A DNA stretch of 64,000 nucleotides, from contig JALVOC010000229.1 of assembly GCA_027032075.1 (NCBI GenBank), forward strand, positions 62,001 through 126,000, given 5' to 3'. Source of the stretch: Chromatiales bacterium (GTDB lineage: Bacteria > Pseudomonadota > Gammaproteobacteria > UBA6429 > Thiohalophilaceae). Position numbers and translations under genes: made by a program. The notes beneath the pieces are model-generated. The model did not search any database, was not told where the DNA came from, and worked only from the letters and a program-made list of their open reading frames with translations. Shown here in pieces: positions 25,588 to 33,575 of the stretch. Within the stretch, counting starts at the first letter, position 1, and every line of letters begins with the position of its first letter.

Positions 25588-26853
25588 ATGACGGGAAAGT
25601 TGGAAGGGGGAACAGAATTAGAGGGTATTTGTAATGAAACAGCATCTGGTGATATTTTGTTTCTATGTTATGGCAGCCCATGGCCGCCACATAGTGGTGG
25701 CGCTTTACGAACAATAGGAATATTGAGACAACTTTCTTTACGATATGACGTAGAGCTTGTGGTTTTGACACAACAAATGTTAACAGAAGAACAAGTAACG
25801 GAACTTAAGAAGTACGCAAAAAGAATAAGGCAATATCCACTTCAGATAAGTAGAATAAGAGATAAGATTCATTTGGCATGGTGCATGTTATGGGATAAAG
25901 TAACGTATCATTGTGCGGCGATCGAAATATCTATAAAGAGACAAAAAGGATTAAAAGAGGAAATTCGCAATTATTCTGGTATTGTGTTTACAGATTTTGG
26001 TCATTGGGGTGTTCTTGTTAAAAATAAAATTCATTCAAATTGGATACTGAATCAGGGTGATGCTGATGTACAGTTCTGGAAAGTATATGCCAATTTAACG
26101 AGCAACTATCTTGTAAAAATTGTTGCCTTAGTTAACTGGCGTCTGGCTGATAGTTTGTTTAGAAAAATATATCCGAATGTAGGTAGAATTATTTCTGTTT
26201 GTGATGAAGACAAAGAATTAACAAAATCGCTTTGCCCATCTGCTGTAATTGATGTAATTGAGAATGGTGTTGATTGCAAATATTTATCACCAAATCGAAA
26301 AAACAGGAATGATAAACCAAGAATTTTATTTACTGGCACTTCCGCTGCAAGAAATGTAATTGCTTTACGTGGGTTTGTTAAGGAAGTATACCCGCTAATC
26401 AAAATAAAAATACCAGAAATAGAACTTTTGGTTGGTGGAAATTTTAATAAAAATACGATAGATGAATTCAGTAAATATAGTAACATACGGTTTACTGGAA
26501 AAGTCAAAGACATGCGCCCGATTTTTAATGAAAGCGATGTGTTTATCGCCCCATTTAGGGAATCGCATGGTTCTAAACTTAAGATCTCTGAGGCGATAGC
26601 AATGGGTATGGCGGTAGTTTCCTATAGAGAAGGGGTTAGAGGCTTTCCCTTAAGAGATGGAGAGTCTGTGTATATTGCTGATACGGCTAAGGACTTTGCA
26701 GAAAGGGTGATTGAATTATTGCATGATGTTGAGTTGCGTAATCAAGTTGGTTCTAATGCAAGAGCTATCGCGGAAAAAACACTAGATTGGGATGTCTTAG
26801 GATTGAAATTGGCACAGGTGGTGGATGCACAAAAGACAAAAATACAAATATAG
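25588..26853 (+). CDS. Family 4 (GT-B) glycosyltransferase A
   Basis: This 421-residue GT-B glycosyltransferase has an N-terminal acceptor domain opening ILFLCYGSPWPPHSGGALR and a C-terminal donor-binding domain with ILFTGTSAARNVIAL, NIRFTGKVKDM, FIAPFRESHGSKLKISEAIA and GMAVVSYREGVRGF. This is the retaining GT4 pattern, with E of the EX7E motif in SEAIAMG. It adds a sugar to the repeat unit on the cytoplasmic face. The exact donor cannot be read. Confidence 0.86.
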   Translation: MTGKLEGGTELEGICNETASGDILFLCYGSPWPPHSGGALRTIGILRQLSLRYDVELVVLTQQMLTEEQVTELKKYAKRIRQYPLQISRIRDKIHLAWCMLWDKVTYHCAAIEISIKRQKGLKEEIRNYSGIVFTDFGHWGVLVKNKIHSNWILNQGDADVQFWKVYANLTSNYLVKIVALVNWRLADSLFRKIYPNVGRIISVCDEDKELTKSLCPSAVIDVIENGVDCKYLSPNRKNRNDKPRILFTGTSAARNVIALRGFVKEVYPLIKIKIPEIELLVGGNFNKNTIDEFSKYSNIRFTGKVKDMRPIFNESDVFIAPFRESHGSKLKISEAIAMGMAVVSYREGVRGFPLRDGESVYIADTAKDFAERVIELLHDVELRNQVGSNARAIAEKTLDWDVLGLKLAQVVDAQKTKIQI

Positions 26854-26874
26854 AGTGTAAAAAGTAGTTTTTTT

Positions 26875-28134
26875 ATGAATATATGGTTGATTACACTCGG
26901 GGAACCACTGCCCAATGGTGCGGTTGAAAAACGATTGCTCAGGACAGGGCTGCTCGCAAATGAACTTGTTAAAAAAGGTCATAAGGTAACGTGGTGGACA
27001 TCAACTTTTGATCATACGAAAAAGGAAAAACATGCAGAAAATGATACAGAACTAACGATAAATAAACAATATAAAATATTTATGCTTGATTCTGTGCCAT
27101 ATGTGAAAAATATTTCATTTAAAAGATTGTGGAATCACTACAATATAGGAAAAAAATTTTATAAGGCAGCTGCGTATCAGCAAAAGCCGGATATTATTGT
27201 CTGTTCATTTCCAACTATAGAATTGTCCTACAAATCAGTTCTTTTGGCACAAAAGTGGCGTATTCCAATTATTTTAGATGTTAGAGATCTATGGCCAGAT
27301 ATATTTGTAAATATAGTTCCTTTCCCACTAAAATTATTTGCTCGAATTTTGTTATGGCCTTGGTATAAAACTACACGCAAATCTTTTAGAGGTAGTACGG
27401 CAATTACCGGAGTATCGAAACAATATAGAGATTGGGGTTTAAGATATGCAGGACGAACAAAGAATGAAAATGATAGAGTTATTCCATTAGCATATCCAAA
27501 ACCTGTTGAAGGTGTTTTAAGTAGTATTGATATCAAAAAAACGTTGTCAGAATTTGGTGTTGATTCTAATAAATTAATTTTTATTTTTGTTGGAACATTT
27601 GGTCGAACTTATGATCTGTCTGTACCGATACGCGCAATAAGAAAATTAACTGAGGAAGAAAAAGCTTCTACACAGTTTATTTTCTGTGGCACGGGCGATT
27701 ATTTTACTGAATGGAAAACGCATGCGGATTGTGAAAAAAATATAATATTTACAGGATGGGTTGAAAAAAAGCAGCTTGATATTTTATTAAAAATATCAGA
27801 TGTTGGTTTGGCTGCATATGCATCGGGGGCACCTCAAGGACTCCCTAACAAAATTATCGAGTATATGTCAGTTGGCTTGCCAATTATATCAAGTCTCAAG
27901 GGTGAGACGAAAGAGTTACTGGCAAAAACAAAATCAGGGATAAGTTATAATGCCAACGACGAGGCTGAATTTCTTTCAGCTGTTCGTAATATGATGATTG
28001 ACAAAGAGAGATCAGAAATGTCAATTAATAGTCGTAGAGAATATGAAAAGAATTATGCGGCAGATGAGGTTTATGCAGAATGGGTTAGTCACATGGAGGA
28101 GATGGTAAAAAAAAGTAAATCACATACTGGATAG
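26875..28134 (+). CDS. Family 4 (GT-B) glycosyltransferase B, WbuB-like
   Basis: This 419-residue GT4 enzyme has an N-terminal domain with PNGAVEKRLLRTGLLANEL, ILDVRDLWPDIF (common in WbuB-type N-acetyl-fucosamine/QuiNAc transferases) and a hydrophobic patch LARILLWPWYK. Its donor domain has IFVGTFGRTYDLS, NIIFTGWVEKKQLD and PNKIIEYMSVGLPI. It lies 21 bases after the previous GT4. The WbuB resemblance suggests an amino-deoxysugar, consistent with the aminotransferases of the locus, but this is inference. Confidence 0.86.
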   Translation: MNIWLITLGEPLPNGAVEKRLLRTGLLANELVKKGHKVTWWTSTFDHTKKEKHAENDTELTINKQYKIFMLDSVPYVKNISFKRLWNHYNIGKKFYKAAAYQQKPDIIVCSFPTIELSYKSVLLAQKWRIPIILDVRDLWPDIFVNIVPFPLKLFARILLWPWYKTTRKSFRGSTAITGVSKQYRDWGLRYAGRTKNENDRVIPLAYPKPVEGVLSSIDIKKTLSEFGVDSNKLIFIFVGTFGRTYDLSVPIRAIRKLTEEEKASTQFIFCGTGDYFTEWKTHADCEKNIIFTGWVEKKQLDILLKISDVGLAAYASGAPQGLPNKIIEYMSVGLPIISSLKGETKELLAKTKSGISYNANDEAEFLSAVRNMMIDKERSEMSINSRREYEKNYAADEVYAEWVSHMEEMVKKSKSHTG

Positions 28135-28217
28135 TGTAAAGATATAGAGATATTATTAAAGACGAATTAAAAGTGATTATATATTTTGATTTATTTGAAT
28201 CGGTATAGGAATAAGAA

Positions 28218-29000
28218 TTGACAAAAGTTAGTTATAAAGATGTTACTGAGGTGCCTGGTTTAAAGGTAACTGATGAGCAGCTTTCAATGCTCGTAACCAG
28301 GTACTCGTTGGCGCGTGATTTCTCTAAAGGAAAAAAAGTACTGGAAGTGGCATGTGGTTCAGGTATAGGGATAGGATATCTGGCTTTGGTTGCTGAGAGT
28401 TATACAGGTGTGGACCTGGATAAGTCAAATATAAAAATTGCTGATAAAAATTCGGAGTTGATACAAAATGCATCAGTAAAGCAAATGGATGCTCATTCAC
28501 TGGAATTTGAAGATAACAGTTTTGACGTTGTTATTCTGTTTGAAGCACTATATTACCTTCAAAATCCAGAATTATTTCTACGGGAAGTGCGAAGAGTTTT
28601 GTTGCCAGATGGAAAATTAATAATAAGCACAGTTAATTGTGAATGGCCTGGATTCAATCCAAGTCCCCATTCGGTATCTTATTATAAAGTAAGGGATTTG
28701 GAAAACTTGTTGTCGTCAGAAGGTTTTGTGAGTACTCAATATGTTGCTTTCCCCGATACGGTAGACTCTTTCAAGAAAAAAATGATAAGGACAATACGCA
28801 GATTGGCAGTAAAGTATAATTTAATTCCAAAGACAATGGTTGGTAAAGAATTCTTGAAAAGATTATTTATTGGGCGTTTACGGACGATGCCAACAGCACT
28901 TGGTGAAGAGCATGGGAAAAAGGCTGAACTAAAGCTTGTGGCAGAAATAAAGGATCTGTCATTGTACAAAATGATATATTGTGTGGCGCAGGCAAGATAA
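28218..29000 (+). CDS. Class I SAM-dependent methyltransferase
   Basis: This 260-residue methyltransferase has a Methyltransf_11-type core: KVLEVACGSGIGIGYLAL (SAM motif I), YTGVDLDKSNIKIA, DAHSLEFEDNSFDVVILFEA and VLLPDGKLIIST. The C-terminal 80 residues are basic and unassigned. The start is TTG 28218 with AGGA 7 bases upstream. It probably methylates a sugar of the repeat unit; target unknown. Confidence 0.8.
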   Translation: MTKVSYKDVTEVPGLKVTDEQLSMLVTRYSLARDFSKGKKVLEVACGSGIGIGYLALVAESYTGVDLDKSNIKIADKNSELIQNASVKQMDAHSLEFEDNSFDVVILFEALYYLQNPELFLREVRRVLLPDGKLIISTVNCEWPGFNPSPHSVSYYKVRDLENLLSSEGFVSTQYVAFPDTVDSFKKKMIRTIRRLAVKYNLIPKTMVGKEFLKRLFIGRLRTMPTALGEEHGKKAELKLVAEIKDLSLYKMIYCVAQAR

Positions 29001-29094
29001 ACCGTTAAGAATAAATATCAAGCAAAACGTAAATTGTTGTGATTCTTATGCCAAAGATTCATACAGGTAACAAAATACTGACGAACAAGATAAC

Positions 29095-30207
29095 ATGAAT
29101 GTAAAGATGGAAATACCCTTTTTTAATTACCCAGCGCTTTTTTCTCAGCATAGAAATGAATATATGTCAATCATTCAAGATGTACTTGAAAGAGGGGCAT
29201 ACATCATGCAAAAAGATTTGTTCGAGTTTGAAACTAAGCTTGCAGAATATCTTGGAGTAAAGCATGCTATCGGCGTAGCTGATGGAACAATGGCCTTGCT
29301 GTTGTCCTTAAGATCAATAGGATTAAATCAAGGTGATGAGGTAATAGTTCCTTCGCATACCTTTGTTGCATCGGCAGCAGCGATACATCATGCAGGGGCA
29401 ATCCCCGTTCTTGCAGATTGTGGTACTGATCATCTTATCGATCCAGTGTCCATTGAAAATAAAATAACAAAAAGAACGAAGGTAATCATGCCGGTTCAAT
29501 TAAATGGAAGAACCGCGAAAATGGATGAGATAGAAAAGATCGCCCATGATAATAATTTAGTGATAATTGAAGACTCATGTCAGGCACTTGGTTCCAAATA
29601 CAAGGGAAAATATGCGGGAACATTTGGTAAAGCTGGGACATTTTCTTTTTTTCCGGCAAAAACACTTGGGTGTTTTGGTGATGGTGGTGCAGTTGTTACC
29701 GATAGTGATGATGTAGCAAATAATGTTAGATTGTTGAGAGATCATGGTCGTGACGAGAATGGGGAAGTCGTTACCTGGGGATATAATGCAAGGTTGGATA
29801 ATCTTCAAGCGGCGATACTTAAATTTAAGCTGTCATTTTACGATGAAGAGATATCTATCAGAAGAGAACTTGCGCAGAGATATGATAAAAATCTGCGCGA
29901 TATTGCACAGATAACTTTGCCTCCTGTTCCAGATGATTCTGATCATTTTGATATATTTCAAAACTATGAAATAGAAGCAGAGCAACGTGATGATCTAAGA
30001 GAATATCTTAGAAAAAACGGAGTTGGAACTATCATGCAGTGGGGTGGGAAGACGATTCACCAGTTTGAAAAACTCGATCTTGTATCAGAATCACTTGAGT
30101 ATACACATAAGATGACTAGCCGCTTTTTAATGTTGCCTCTTCACACTGCATTAAGGCACAGTGAAGTAGACTATATATGTAGTAAAATTCGGGAATTTTA
30201 TCGATGA
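29095..30207 (+). CDS. DegT/DnrJ/EryC1 sugar aminotransferase (second copy)
   Basis: This 370-residue PLP aminotransferase has VPSHTFVASAAAIHHAGA, LIDPVSIENKITKRTK, VIEDSCQALGSKYKG, the PLP Lys in FSFFPAKTLGCFGDGG and RDHGRDENGEV. It is distinct in sequence from the copy at 12.6 kb, and of the more common 3- or 4-aminosugar type. It may work with the WbpM-like dehydratase at 37.5 kb (4-amino-UDP sugar) or with another ketosugar. The start may be ATG 29095 or 29107. Confidence 0.87.
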   Translation: MNVKMEIPFFNYPALFSQHRNEYMSIIQDVLERGAYIMQKDLFEFETKLAEYLGVKHAIGVADGTMALLLSLRSIGLNQGDEVIVPSHTFVASAAAIHHAGAIPVLADCGTDHLIDPVSIENKITKRTKVIMPVQLNGRTAKMDEIEKIAHDNNLVIIEDSCQALGSKYKGKYAGTFGKAGTFSFFPAKTLGCFGDGGAVVTDSDDVANNVRLLRDHGRDENGEVVTWGYNARLDNLQAAILKFKLSFYDEEISIRRELAQRYDKNLRDIAQITLPPVPDDSDHFDIFQNYEIEAEQRDDLREYLRKNGVGTIMQWGGKTIHQFEKLDLVSESLEYTHKMTSRFLMLPLHTALRHSEVDYICSKIREFYR

Positions 30208-30252
30208 TAGTACGAAATTCATATCGTAATATAAGAAAGATGAGTGAAGATT

Positions 30253-31008
30253 ATGAGTAATATAGCGGTTTCTGGTGGCTTAAGAACGTCACATGAGCAA
30301 GAAGAAGCGTCAAAAAATAAGGTTCAGTTCGAACGCAATCCTGGTACTTGGGAAGAGAAGATGGAGCAGTTCCCAAAATATGTTCGACGCCAGAATTTGA
30401 CACGATTCATTGCTCTTTATGAAATATTCAAAAAGATAATAAATGTAAAAGGTTCAATTGTTGAGTGTGGTGTCAACCAGGGTTTTGGTATTATGTCATG
30501 GGCAAAATTTTCGGCAATACTGGAACCGGTGAATCTGACTCGACGTATATATGGTTTTGATACATTTGAAGGGTTTCCAAGTCTGACTGATAAAGACCGA
30601 ACGGCAGCAAGTAGTCATGTTAAGGAAGGTGATTTAGCCGCAGATGCATTGGAGGAGCTGAACGCACTGATCGATGTTTATGATACAACAAGATTTCTTG
30701 GTCATATTCCAAAGGTTAAGCTGGTTAAAGGGGATGCTACAGAAACAATACCCATGTTTATAGATGACAATCCGCAATTAGTCGTGAGTCTCCTGTTTAT
30801 GGATTTTGATCTGTATGAACCAACCAAGGTCGCACTTGAACATTTTTATCCTCGTATGCCAAAAGGAGCAATAATCGCTTTTGATGAATTGGATAATCCA
30901 TTGTGGCCAGGTGAAACGCAAGCTATGTTGGAGTTCTTTGAGTCAAAAAGACTTAAATTAGAACGACTTCCTTTTGATCCATATATAAGTTTTGCAGTTG
31001 TTGATTAA
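30253..31008 (+). CDS. TylF/MycF-type sugar O-methyltransferase (copy 2)
   Basis: This 251-residue paralogue of the protein at 16.9 kb keeps the motifs IVECGVNQGFGIMSWAKFS, YGFDTFEGFPSLTDKDR, LVKGDATETIPMF, MDFDLYEPTKVALEHF and RMPKGAIIAFDELDNPLWPG in the same order. ATG 30253 is chosen over GTG 30244 because GAGTGAAG lies just upstream. Two such enzymes in one locus suggest two methylated hydroxyls or two methylated sugars. Confidence 0.85.
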   Translation: MSNIAVSGGLRTSHEQEEASKNKVQFERNPGTWEEKMEQFPKYVRRQNLTRFIALYEIFKKIINVKGSIVECGVNQGFGIMSWAKFSAILEPVNLTRRIYGFDTFEGFPSLTDKDRTAASSHVKEGDLAADALEELNALIDVYDTTRFLGHIPKVKLVKGDATETIPMFIDDNPQLVVSLLFMDFDLYEPTKVALEHFYPRMPKGAIIAFDELDNPLWPGETQAMLEFFESKRLKLERLPFDPYISFAVVD

Positions 31009-31031
31009 TCATCGTACCGAGAGGTTATATC

Positions 31032-31850
31032 GTGGTTGAGGATCTGGCCAATTATGCATTAGCAATAAGGCGTCATGCTTTAAAAATGACAAGTCTTGGA
31101 GGTAGTTCACATATCGGCTCGATTTTTTCAATAGCTGATATTCTGGCAGTCCTCTATGGAAAGGTGTTAAAAGTACGTCCGGATGATCCTAAATGGCCAA
31201 TGAGGGACCGATTTATTCTAAGTAAAGGGCATGCTGGTGCTGGGGTTTATGCAGCGCTTGCAGAACGGGGTTTCTTTCCAACAGAAAGGCTAAAAACACA
31301 TTATCAGGACAATTCAGTTCTTTCTGGTCATGTTTCTCATAAGGGTATTCCTGGCGTGGAATTTTCAACGGGATCGCTTGGGCATGGTTTGTCTGTAGCA
31401 TGTGGGATGGCATTGGCGGGCCGTTTGGAAAAACGGAGCAATCGTGTATTTGTGGTTATGAGTGATGGGGAATGTGATGAAGGATCAAATTGGGAGGCAG
31501 TTATGTTTGCAGCTCATCACAAACTTGATAATCTTGTTGCCATAATTGATTACAACAAGTTGCAAAGTATACGTTCAACTACGGAGACATTAAATCTTGA
31601 ACCCTTCGCAGACAAGTGGAGAAGTTTTGGATGGTCTGTAGAGGAGGTAGATGGACACGATTATCAATCGTTAACCATGGTGCTCGAAAATAATAATTCT
31701 TCTGACACAAAACCTCGTTGTGTAATTGCGCATACCACAAAAGGAAAAGGGGTTTCTTTTATGGAGAATAATGTGCTTTGGCACTATAGGAGCCCACAAG
31801 GAGAAGAATACCAAACAGCATTAAGTGAGCTAGGAGTTGTTAAGAAGTGA
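31032..31850 (+). CDS. Split transketolase, N-terminal subunit
   Basis: This 272-residue TPP-binding half has SLGGSSHIGSIFSIADILA, ILSKGHAGAGVYAAL, GVEFSTGSLGHGLSVACGMA and the TPP motif SDGECDEGSNWE. Start GTG 31032. It overlaps the C-terminal subunit gene by 4 bases (GTGA), so the two should form one enzyme. Split transketolases in polysaccharide loci are known but their substrates are poorly defined. This one is separate from the full-length transketolase at 7.1 kb. Confidence 0.88.
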   Translation: MVEDLANYALAIRRHALKMTSLGGSSHIGSIFSIADILAVLYGKVLKVRPDDPKWPMRDRFILSKGHAGAGVYAALAERGFFPTERLKTHYQDNSVLSGHVSHKGIPGVEFSTGSLGHGLSVACGMALAGRLEKRSNRVFVVMSDGECDEGSNWEAVMFAAHHKLDNLVAIIDYNKLQSIRSTTETLNLEPFADKWRSFGWSVEEVDGHDYQSLTMVLENNNSSDTKPRCVIAHTTKGKGVSFMENNVLWHYRSPQGEEYQTALSELGVVKK

Positions 31851-32764
31851 GAGATGCCTTTCTGAAGACGATAACAACTCTTGCTGAGCAGGACCCAAAT
31901 GTCATTTTATTGACTGCGGATCTTGGTTTTGGCGTTTTTGAAGAATTTGAACAAAAGTTTCCAGGGCAATATTTCAATGTGGGTGTGGCTGAGCAGAATA
32001 TGACCGGTTTGGCTACCGGCTTGGCATTAGAAGGAAAAAAATTAATCACCTATTCGATTGGTAATTTTCCGACTCTCAGGTGTTTGGAACAGATTCGAAA
32101 TGATGCGTGTTACCATGAGGCAAACATTACAATTGTTGCTTCGGGGGGCGGGTTTAGCTATGGAGCGCTTGGTATGTCTCATCATGCAACTGAAGATCTG
32201 TCAATACTAAGATCGCTTCCTGGTATTACGGTAGTAGCACCAGGAACAGCATGGGAAGCTGCTCAAGCAACTTGGCAATTGGTTCAAGAAAACAAAGTAG
32301 GCTACCTTCGCATAGACAAAACTTCAGCTGACGACAAGAAAGGTAGTTTGGGTGGAGAATTTAAATTAGGTAGAGCTCGCCGTATAATCGAAGGATCTGA
32401 TTGCACAATAATTTGCACGGGTGGAATCCTGGCGGAAGCGGTTAAAGCTGCGGAACTGGCAAAGGAAAAAGGAGTGAGTTGCCGCGTTGTGAGTCATCAT
32501 ACTGTAAAACCTGCTGATGTTGACGAGATTCTCGATGCGGCAAAAAACACTGGTGGTATAGTTACCGTAGAGGAGCATAACGTTATAGGAGGTATCGGGA
32601 GTGTAGTAGCTGAGGTATGTTTGGATAATGGAATATTGCCAGGCAAATTTAAAAGACTTGGCTTGGAAGACACCTATTCATCTGTTGTTGGAAGTCAAAA
32701 ATTTTTAAGAAGCTACTATGGTATGGATGCAGAATCAATTCTAGATGCTGTTTGTTCCAGTTGA
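31847..32764 (+). CDS. Split transketolase, C-terminal subunit
   Basis: This 305-residue partner of the preceding gene has the pyrimidine-binding domain (ILLTADLGFGVFEEF, FNVGVAEQNMTGLATGLAL, YGALGMSHHATEDLSILRS) and the C-terminal transketolase domain (TVEEHNVIGGIGSVVAE). The layout resembles DXS-like/transketolase C-halves. Start GTG 31847, coupled to its neighbour. It carries the catalytic Glu in VAEQN. Confidence 0.88.
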   Translation: MRDAFLKTITTLAEQDPNVILLTADLGFGVFEEFEQKFPGQYFNVGVAEQNMTGLATGLALEGKKLITYSIGNFPTLRCLEQIRNDACYHEANITIVASGGGFSYGALGMSHHATEDLSILRSLPGITVVAPGTAWEAAQATWQLVQENKVGYLRIDKTSADDKKGSLGGEFKLGRARRIIEGSDCTIICTGGILAEAVKAAELAKEKGVSCRVVSHHTVKPADVDEILDAAKNTGGIVTVEEHNVIGGIGSVVAEVCLDNGILPGKFKRLGLEDTYSSVVGSQKFLRSYYGMDAESILDAVCSS

Positions 32765-32769
32765 GTGCC

Positions 32770-33501
32770 ATGTCTTTGAAGCGGTTATTGGATATTTGTG
32801 TTGCTGCTATTGGGCTATTAGTTGCAAGTCCAGTAATTCTGGTGTTTATGTTCTTGGTTACTAAACAAGATGGTCATAGTCCATTCTATATTGCACCAAG
32901 AGTTGGAAAAGGCGGACGAATGTTTAATATGGTGAAGCTGCGTTCAATGGTTGTTAATGCTGATAGCACTGCGGTAGATTCAACATCCGCCAATGATACA
33001 CGCATTACCACAGTCGGACGTCTTATTAGAAAATACAAACTTGATGAAATCACCCAGCTATGGAATGTTTTAAAAGGAGACATGTCCTTGGTTGGACCTA
33101 GGCCAAATGTACCACGTGGTGTGGATGTATATACGGAAGAGGAACGTCGGTTATTATCTGTTGCTCCTGGGGTGACAGATTTTTCTTCTATAATATTCTC
33201 GGATGAAGGCGAGATCCTTGCTGACAAGGATGATCCCGATCGAGCATATGATCAATTAATCCGGCCCTGGAAAAGTAAACTGGGTTTATTCTATATTGAT
33301 AATCAGAACATCTTGCTCGATATAAAAATAATTTGGTGGACAATCATAGCAATAATTTCGAAAAAGACCGCTTTGAGTAATGTTGTGAAGGAGTTGATTA
33401 AACTGAATGCGCCGTCAGATATTGTACAAGTATCACGCAGAGAGAAGGATTTGACGCCATCGCAACCACCAGGATTGGATAAAACGGAAAACTTTTCTTA
33501 A
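32770..33501 (+). CDS. Initiating undecaprenyl-phosphate sugar phosphotransferase
   Basis: This 243-residue bacterial sugar transferase is of the short, PglC-like monotopic type. It has an N-terminal membrane helix (DICVAAIGLLVASPVILVFM), the core FYIAPRVGKGGRMFNMVKLR, KYKLDEITQLWNVLKGDMSL and VGPRPNVP. It puts the first sugar-1-phosphate on undecaprenyl phosphate and so starts repeat-unit assembly. ATG 32770 matches the family N-terminus MSLKRLLD. A long polar C-terminal tail is unusual. Confidence 0.88.
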   Translation: MSLKRLLDICVAAIGLLVASPVILVFMFLVTKQDGHSPFYIAPRVGKGGRMFNMVKLRSMVVNADSTAVDSTSANDTRITTVGRLIRKYKLDEITQLWNVLKGDMSLVGPRPNVPRGVDVYTEEERRLLSVAPGVTDFSSIIFSDEGEILADKDDPDRAYDQLIRPWKSKLGLFYIDNQNILLDIKIIWWTIIAIISKKTALSNVVKELIKLNAPSDIVQVSRREKDLTPSQPPGLDKTENFS

Positions 33502-33575
33502 CTGAAACATAGAGATGTCAATATTACCCTATCCAATTATGGGTATAATCGTCTTTTGTGTATTGGAATAATAAT

